Shown: in pieces, positions 7,276 through 13,300 of the stretch
Layout: each line of letters begins with the position of its first letter
Position numbering within the stretch: the first letter of the stretch is position 1
Assembly: GCA_043808565.1 (NCBI GenBank)
Contig: JAZDEQ010000069.1
Coordinates: 1-17,770, forward strand
Length of the DNA stretch: 17,770 nt
Direction of reading: 5' to 3'
Source of the DNA: UBA12403 sp043808565
Lineage (GTDB): Bacteria > Patescibacteriota > Patescibacteriia > UBA9934 > GWF2-40-263
Notes under the pieces: generated by a model
Told to the model about the DNA's origin: nothing
Seen by the model: the letters and a program-made list of their open reading frames with translations, nothing else
Databases searched by the model: none
Made by a program: the position numbers and the translations under genes

Positions 7276-7330
7276 ATACACAAATTCGATTTGCTTTAGC
7301 TTTCAGAAAGTAATAACCTTATGAATACTT

Positions 7331-7843
7331 ATGAAAACCGTGGAGAAAAATTTTGCGTTTATTGATAGTCAAAATTTGATTCTGGGAATCAAGAGTTTGG
7401 GTTGGAAGTTGAATTTTAGAAAATTTCGTCGGTATTTAAAAGAAAAGTATTCTGTTGATAATGCTTACATGTTTATCGGTTATATACCCGATAATACAAG
7501 GCTTTACACTTCGCTTCAGGAAAGTGGTTTTATTTTGAATTTTAAGCCAGTTCTGGATTACAAAAATTTAGAAATAGTAAAAGGAAACATAGATGCCGAT
7601 TTGGTTCTTTTAGCGATGTTGGAGTACAAGAATTATGACAAAGCGGTTATTGTCTCGAGTGACGGAGATTTTTATTCTTTAGTTGAACATTTATATAAAG
7701 AAAATAAACTTAAGGCGGTTTTGAGCCCACATATTAAGACTTGTTCTCAACTTTTAAAAAGATCTGGTAAAGATAAAATTCGATTTATGGATAATCTTAG
7801 AAATAAATTGGAATATATTAAAAATGAAAAAGCACCGCTATAG
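7331..7843 (+). CDS. NYN-domain (LabA/DUF88-like, PIN-fold) putative ribonuclease
   Basis: The 170-residue protein is almost entirely one NYN domain, a PIN-like fold whose acidic residues bind a metal in RNA-cleaving relatives. The conserved acids are visible: Asp12 in AFIDSQNL, Asp88 and Asp90 in GNIDADLVLL, and Asp111 and Asp113 in VSSDGDFYSL. Family knowledge makes RNA cleavage plausible, but the substrate is unknown. From memory, close relatives with IDSQN and DGDF motifs are frequent in CPR genomes, often in several copies. It stands alone between the trxB terminator and gdhA. The stop codon lies inside a hairpin (7832-7864), and another frame stays open about 45 bases beyond it. It is A+T-rich, like its surroundings. 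The start at 7331 has no clear SD. Confidence 0.85.
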   Translation: MKTVEKNFAFIDSQNLILGIKSLGWKLNFRKFRRYLKEKYSVDNAYMFIGYIPDNTRLYTSLQESGFILNFKPVLDYKNLEIVKGNIDADLVLLAMLEYKNYDKAVIVSSDGDFYSLVEHLYKENKLKAVLSPHIKTCSQLLKRSGKDKIRFMDNLRNKLEYIKNEKAPL

Positions 7844-7864
7844 GACAAAACCATATAGAAGTGC
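7832..7864 (+). other. Hairpin spanning the stop codon of the NYN gene
   Basis: GCAC..CTATA pairs with TATAG..GTGC (9 base pairs with a 2-by-2 internal mismatch), plus G-C pairs near the loop; the TAG stop at 7841-7843 lies within the stem. No T-run follows, so it is not a standard terminator. It may be a conserved 3' RNA element of this gene family. Confidence 0.45.
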
Positions 7865-7919
7865 CTTTCCTTGTGGATTCTACCTTTAGAGTAATACAAA
7901 ATAATTAATTTGTCAAGAT

Positions 7920-9149
7920 ATGCAAAACCCTTTTGAAAACGCTTTGGCCCAGCTTGATCGGGCGGCTAGTTTACAAACTTTTAATGCTGATTTTTTGCAG
8001 CGCTTGCGTCAGCCAAATCGTGAGATTCAAATTTCCATTCCGGTTAAAATGGATAATGGTGAATTGCGAATTTTTACTGGCTATCGTGTTCAGCACAACA
8101 ACGCTCGCGGTCCGTACAAAGGCGGCATTCGTTATCATCCCGAAACCAACATCGATGAAGTTCGAGCTTTGGCTTTTTGGATGGCTATGAAATGCGCAGT
8201 AGTCGGCATTCCTATGGGTGGTGGCAAGGGTGGAATTACTGTTGATCCCAAAACTCTTTCGGTTGGTGAGCTTGAGCGTTTAACTCGCGGTTGGGCTAAG
8301 GCCATGGCCGATGTAATTGGTCCAGAAAAAGATGTCCCAGCGCCCGATGTTAATACCAGCCCACGAGAAATGGATTGGATTGTCGATGAATTTAAAAAAA
8401 CCACTAATCATCCTCATCCACTCGCAGTTATTACTGGAAAAACTATTGAGGCCGGCGGCAGTCTTGGTCGCGGCACAGCCACGGGTGACGGCGGATACTT
8501 TGTTTTTGAAGGTTTGCGCGAGCGTTTAAATATTAGTAAGGATTCTTGTCGAGTGGTGGTTCAGGGTTTTGGTAATGCCGGTCATCAAATGGCGGAATTA
8601 TTTTTTCAGAATGGTTATAAAGTTGTCGGTCTTTCGGATTCGCGAGGCGGCATTTATAATCCGGCTGGTTTAGATGTCGGGGCAGTTGATGAACACAAAA
8701 AAAATAGTGGTACGGTTCAGAATTTTTCTGGCGCGCAAAATATTACCAATGCTGAATTGTTAGAACTCGATTGCGAAGTTTTGGTTCCAGCCGCTTTGGA
8801 AAACCAGATTACTGATATCAATGCTCCACGCATCAAAGCCAAAGCGGTTATTGAAGTTGCTAATGGTCCAACGATTCCTGAGGCTGATGTAATTTTAAAT
8901 TCCCGAGGTATTCCAGTTGTGCCAGACATCTTGGCCAATGCCGGTGGTGTAACCGTCAGTTATTTTGAATGGGAGCAAAATATGAGAGAAGAAAAATGGA
9001 CTGAAGATCAGGTTCGGGAAAAATTACAAAATACCATGCAAGCCGCTCTTGATGCCGTGTGGAATAAAAAAGTTGCTCTGAATTGCACGGTTCGCGAAGC
9101 AGCTTTTGTGGTGGCCATGGAAAGAATAGAAAAAGCCATGCTAGGTTAA
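7920..9149 (+). CDS. gdhA: Glutamate dehydrogenase (Glu/Leu/Phe/Val dehydrogenase family)
   Basis: Catalyses reversible oxidative deamination of glutamate to 2-oxoglutarate and ammonia. The 409-residue length fits the hexameric archaeal/bacterial type. The substrate domain has GPYKGGIRYHP and the GIPMGGGKGGI signature (Lys103), then the catalytic aspartate motif PAPDVNT (Asp143). The Rossmann domain has the dinucleotide motif GFGNAG at 216-221 and SDSRGG at the end of the second strand, which does not settle NAD against NADP. ILANAGGVTVSYFEW near the C-terminus is typical. A leucine dehydrogenase is less likely because of the length and motif context. It has no close SD (CAAGATATG). It is followed by a strong terminator, so it is probably a single-gene unit. 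Confidence 0.94.
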   Translation: MQNPFENALAQLDRAASLQTFNADFLQRLRQPNREIQISIPVKMDNGELRIFTGYRVQHNNARGPYKGGIRYHPETNIDEVRALAFWMAMKCAVVGIPMGGGKGGITVDPKTLSVGELERLTRGWAKAMADVIGPEKDVPAPDVNTSPREMDWIVDEFKKTTNHPHPLAVITGKTIEAGGSLGRGTATGDGGYFVFEGLRERLNISKDSCRVVVQGFGNAGHQMAELFFQNGYKVVGLSDSRGGIYNPAGLDVGAVDEHKKNSGTVQNFSGAQNITNAELLELDCEVLVPAALENQITDINAPRIKAKAVIEVANGPTIPEADVILNSRGIPVVPDILANAGGVTVSYFEWEQNMREEKWTEDQVREKLQNTMQAALDAVWNKKVALNCTVREAAFVVAMERIEKAMLG

Positions 9150-9160
9150 TTAAAACATTT

Positions 9161-9198
9161 AAAAAATAGAGCCAACACCAAGGGCTCTATTTTTTTTT
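9161..9198 (+). terminator. Rho-independent terminator after gdhA
   Basis: A 13-base perfect inverted repeat (9161-9173 with 9183-9195; core AGAGCC/GGCTCT) with a 9-base loop runs into nine T. It begins 12 bases after the gdhA stop. Confidence 0.88.
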
Positions 9199-9264
9199 GT
9201 AAATATTTGCTTATTTTTAGATTTTTCTTTAAGGTTTTATGGAAGTTTAAAAAGGAGCGGAGCC

Positions 9265-10035
9265 ATGAAGAGAGAAACTTTGTGGCAGGGATTTTCTCTG
9301 CAGGGTCCCAGGCCAAGACAGGACGATAGGTTTTTGGTTCTCGAGTCCTCGGAGGGTTTGTTGATCGTTGTTTGCGACGGCCATGGAACAGACGGAGATT
9401 TGGCGGCTGCGTATGCCGTCGATGAGCTGGTGGGTTGGTTTTCCAGAAAGCCTACTGATCAAGGAATAACCAATCTTTTTGAAGACGTTGACCAAACCAT
9501 TGAAGTAGATTTTGAAGGCGGAACTACAGCCACGGTCGTTTGGCTCAAACCCAACGGTGAAACAGTAATCGCCTATGTTGGAGACAGCGAAGTCTACGCT
9601 GTCGACACCAGAACAAAAGAAGTCGTCTCTCTCCTGCCGCGTCTTCATTCAGTATCTGATCTAGAAGAAGAAAGACGTTTACGTTCAGCTGGAGCAAAAC
9701 TGGGTCGAGGACGAATTCTTCTTGGTAATGATCGTGGTATAAATGTCGCACGTTCTCTTGGTGACAGGGATTATTGCCGGTTTGTTATTCCCGAGCCGAC
9801 GATTGTACGCCTGACACCAGAGAGAAACGCACCTTTTTCCCACCTACTTGTCTGTTCAGATGGCGTGTCCAGGGCGGTCAGGAGTTTGGGAAGAGATGAC
9901 AATTGGAATTTGTTCATTCGAGGCGGTATTGACCGAGGAAGCGAGAAGGCCAAACTTTACCTTGAGGTAGTTGCAACCGATAACGCCACTGGTGTTTTGG
10001 TTGACTTGGAAATCTGGCGTCAACGATGTTCTTAA
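9265..10035 (+). CDS. PP2C-family protein phosphatase
   Basis: Metal-dependent Ser/Thr protein phosphatase of the PPM/PP2C superfamily, 256 residues with a single catalytic domain and no signal peptide or membrane segment. The motifs appear in order: RPRQDDRF (Asp20/21), CDGHG with the metal ligand Asp38, GGTTATVVWL, AYVGDSEVYAV, RSLGDRDY, VCSDGVSRAV with Asp199, and DNATGVLV with Asp239. All expected metal-binding acids are present, so it should be active. No partner kinase is visible here. An AAGGAG SD lies seven bases before the ATG, unlike the weak sites of neighbouring housekeeping genes. Its G+C is higher than its neighbours (34 of 60 bases at 9301-9360, against 21 of 60 at 8581-8640 in gdhA). 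It is bracketed by terminators, suggesting a self-contained and perhaps acquired unit. Confidence 0.9.
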   Translation: MKRETLWQGFSLQGPRPRQDDRFLVLESSEGLLIVVCDGHGTDGDLAAAYAVDELVGWFSRKPTDQGITNLFEDVDQTIEVDFEGGTTATVVWLKPNGETVIAYVGDSEVYAVDTRTKEVVSLLPRLHSVSDLEEERRLRSAGAKLGRGRILLGNDRGINVARSLGDRDYCRFVIPEPTIVRLTPERNAPFSHLLVCSDGVSRAVRSLGRDDNWNLFIRGGIDRGSEKAKLYLEVVATDNATGVLVDLEIWRQRCS

Positions 10036-10054
10036 GAAAAGGAGGGGCTACGTT

Positions 10055-10085
10055 GCGGTTCTGGTAACAGAACCGCGTTGTTTTT
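10055..10085 (+). terminator. Rho-independent terminator after the PP2C gene
   Basis: A perfect 9-base stem (GCGGTTCTG 10055-10063, CAGAACCGC 10068-10076) with a GTAA loop is followed by GTTGTTTTT. It lies 20 bases after the stop. Confidence 0.85.
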
Positions 10086-10149
10086 AAAAATCAAAAACTG
10101 CCGATTTATCAAAAGATTGGTTGTTTTTTGATTATGCCTTTTCTATAAC

Positions 10150-10180
10150 CTGACTATTTGCTATGATTCTTTGGTAAAAT
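10150..10180 (+). promoter_or_regulatory. Candidate leuS promoter
   Basis: CTGACT (10150-10155) and TAAAAT (10175-10180) are 19 bases apart, and TGG before the -10 gives an extended -10. The rest of the 300-base spacer up to leuS holds the PP2C terminator and a repeat pair, but no gene. The -35 is poor. Confidence 0.35.
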
Positions 10181-10240
10181 CTCGAATTTAAAAGTTTCAA
10201 AATTGATAGGTATTTAAGAGATTTTTTATAACAATTTTGG

Positions 10241-10320
10241 AAATTGGAATTTGCCCGCCTTCGTTAAAACTACGGCGGGTCCTCCCGTAGCTTTAGCGAA
10301 GGAGGAGAAATTGGAATTTG
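10241..10320. repeat. Palindromic mini-element bracketed by 13-bp direct repeats
   Basis: AAATTGGAATTTG occurs exactly at 10241-10253 and 10308-10320. Between the copies are 54 bases whose halves, CTTCGTTAAAACTACGG and CCGTAGCTTTAGCGAAG, are inverted copies differing at two positions, both tolerated as wobbles in RNA. This could be a small inserted palindrome with duplicated target, or a regulatory hairpin 16 bases before the leuS start. Confidence 0.65.
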
Positions 10321-10336
10321 GAAATTTCGAAAATAT

Positions 10337-13300
10337 ATGCCATACGATCATCAAGCCATTGAAAAAAAATGGCAAAAAAAATGGGCTGATTCAGGTGTTT
10401 TTCAAACCCAGGAATCACCAGAAAAGAAAAAGTTTTATGCTCTCGACATGTTTCCGTATCCCTCGGGAGCCGGGCTGCATGTTGGTCACCCTAAAGGTTA
10501 TATTGCCACCGATGTCGTTGCTCGATCAAAAATGATGCAGGGTTACAATGTTCTTCATCCCATGGGTTGGGATGCTTTTGGTTTGCCAGCAGAAAATTAT
10601 GCCATTAAAAATAAAGTTCATCCGGCCGTGGCTACGGAACAAAATATTGAAACTTTTAAAAAGCAGTTGAGCGTTCTCGGTTTTACTTATGATTGGGAGA
10701 GGGAAGTTAATACGACAGATCCAAAATATTATAAATGGACGCAATGGGCTTTTTTGCAAATGTTTAAAAAAGGTTTGGCTTACGAATCGTTCGAGCCAAT
10801 CAATTGGTGTCCGAGTTGCCAAACTGGTTTGGCCAATGAAGATTTGGATGGCGATAAATGCGAACGCTGTGGCAGTTTGGTTGAACAAAAACCCATGCGT
10901 CAGTGGGTTTTGAAAATTACTAATTATGCCGATCGGCTTTTGGGTGACCTGTCTTTGCTGTCCGAGTGGCCAGAGTCAATTAAACAAATGCAGCGCGAAT
11001 GGATTGGACGTTCGGAAGGGGCAGAGGTTAGTTTTCACCTCACTCTGTCACACCTCTCCCCCGGCCCCTCCCCGGAAGGGAGGGGAGATACGCTCGGTCG
11101 CGTTACGACAGATAGCGCGACTTGGAACCTGCTTCGTGACAAATCTTTAGAGATGAAGAAAAATCCCACTAAGGCCGAAGCTGCTATGTGGGAAATAGTG
11201 CGTCGAGATGCTGTCGGGTCTCATTTTCGAAGACAACAAATCATTGGAAATTTTATTGTTGATTTTGTTTGTTTGAAAAAGAGGTTGGTTATTGAGGTTG
11301 ATGGCGATGTTCATGATAATCAAAAAGATGAAGATGAAAAGCGAACCAAATTTTTAAACGAAAAAGGTTTTGAAGTTATAAGATTTAGAAATGAAGAGGT
11401 GCTTTTAGACGCCGGGCGCGTTGCTAGCGAGATTGCTAAAAAAATTAAAGAGACTCCAGATATTAAAACCCTCCCTTCCGGGGAGGGCCTGGGAGAGGTG
11501 ATAAAAGTGTTTACTACTCGTCCCGATACTCTCTTTGGCGCCACTTATTTAGTACTGGCTCCCGAGCATCCTTTGGTTTCGCAAATTGCTACCGAAGAAC
11601 AACGAGCCGAAGTCGAAACTTATGTGACAGCGGCTAAAGACAAAACCGACATTGAACGCGGCGATGATACCAAAGAAAAAACCGGCGTTTTTACCGGCGC
11701 GTACGCTATCAATCCAGTCAATAGTGAAGAGATCCCGATTTGGGTCGCTGATTATGTTTTGTCTGGTTATGGCACCGGCGCCATTATGGCCGTGCCAGCG
11801 CACGACGAGCGCGATTTTGCCTTTGCCAAAAAATTTAATTTGCCGATTCGGCAAGTAGTTGAACCAAAATTTATTAATACTAATAGTGGTAGCGACAATG
11901 CCATTAAGCCAGATTTGTCATTTGTTGATCGCGGCGCCGTGGTGGCCGTTGTTAGAAATCCCAAAGACGATACTTATCTTTGTATAAGTTGGAAAAATTT
12001 TTTAATGCACGGTTTGGTCACCGGTGGTATTGAAGACGGTGAAGATCCAGTAAAAACTGCTCAACGCGAGTTGGTCGAAGAAACCGGTTACAAAAATTTT
12101 CGTTATCTTCGCACTTCGCCGATAGCCATTAATACCTATTTTTATCATCGAGTGAAACAACAAAACCGTCATGCTCATTTTCAATTTGTTTTTTTTGAAT
12201 TAGAAAACGAAGAGCGGGTGCCCATGGAAAAAGCCGATGAAGCGCAGCACGAAGTTGTTTGGAAAAAGAAAAGCGAGCTTAAAGATTTTTTTACGGTTTA
12301 TGAAGGTGAATTTATTTTAAATATTCTTGAGAATGATGATTATTGTTTTGCTGATGAAGGTTTGGTGGTGAATTCGGATTTTCTTGATGGTTTGCCGACT
12401 TGGAAAGCCAAAGATGACATAATTTCTTGGCTGGCAGAAAAAGGTTTGGGTCAAAAGAAAATTCAATACAAACTCCGTGACTGGGTTTTTTCCCGTCAGC
12501 GCTACTGGGGCGAACCAATCCCGCTGGTTCATTGTGAATCTTGCAAAAATAAAATTGAAAAAGAAACGATTAAATTAAGTTTTTACGATCAAAACACTTG
12601 GACAAAATTAATTTCTGGCCACAAAACCATTGAAACGCGCGCTCTGAATCCAGAAGAACCAGAACGATATTTTGGTAATATCGGAGTTAATAAATATTTG
12701 TGTGCAGTAAATAAAGTAACGGGCGAAGAAAAACATTTTCGAGTGACAAATGTTTGGCAATTTAAAACTTTGGAAGAACTTTTAGAGATGCAAGAAATTT
12801 TGCCAAAAATTTGGCCTGGTTGTTCGGATTTTAGTTTAGAAAATCGTCGACAGGCGTTTGCCCAACACACGCCTGGCTATTTAGAACGAATTGAAAAAAA
12901 CGGTTTGATCGCTTGGCAAGTTGAAATGGTTACTCCAGGCATTGTTCCGCTTCCCGAAGCCGAACTCCCGCTCGAACTGCCTCAAGTTGAACATTACGAA
13001 CCATCAGGCACCGGCGAATCGCCACTGGCGACGATTGCTGATTGGGTTAATACCAAATGTCCAGTTTGTTGCGGTTCAGCCAAACGCGAAACTAACACTA
13101 TGCCGCAGTGGGCCGGGAGTTGCTGGTATTATTTGCGTTATTGCGATCCGAAAAATAATGTTGATTTTTTCAAAAATGATGGTTTTAAATTTCGTCCAGC
13201 GATTGAGGCGACAGAAATGGATAAAAAATATTTTGACGAATTTAAAAAGATTTACTCGGAATTTAAAAACCAAAAAATTTCGGTTTGGGCGGCTAATCGG

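Noticed and set aside
9247..9648. Minus-strand frame opposite the PP2C gene
   Set aside because: The plus-strand frame has all PP2C motifs and an SD site; the opposite frame has neither.
11051..11500. The DUF559 insertion as an intein or intron
   Set aside because: No cysteine or serine at the N-terminal junction and no His-Asn plus nucleophile at the C-terminal junction, so splicing motifs are absent. The frame is open and the ends are transposon-like inverted repeats, so removal by splicing is not supported.
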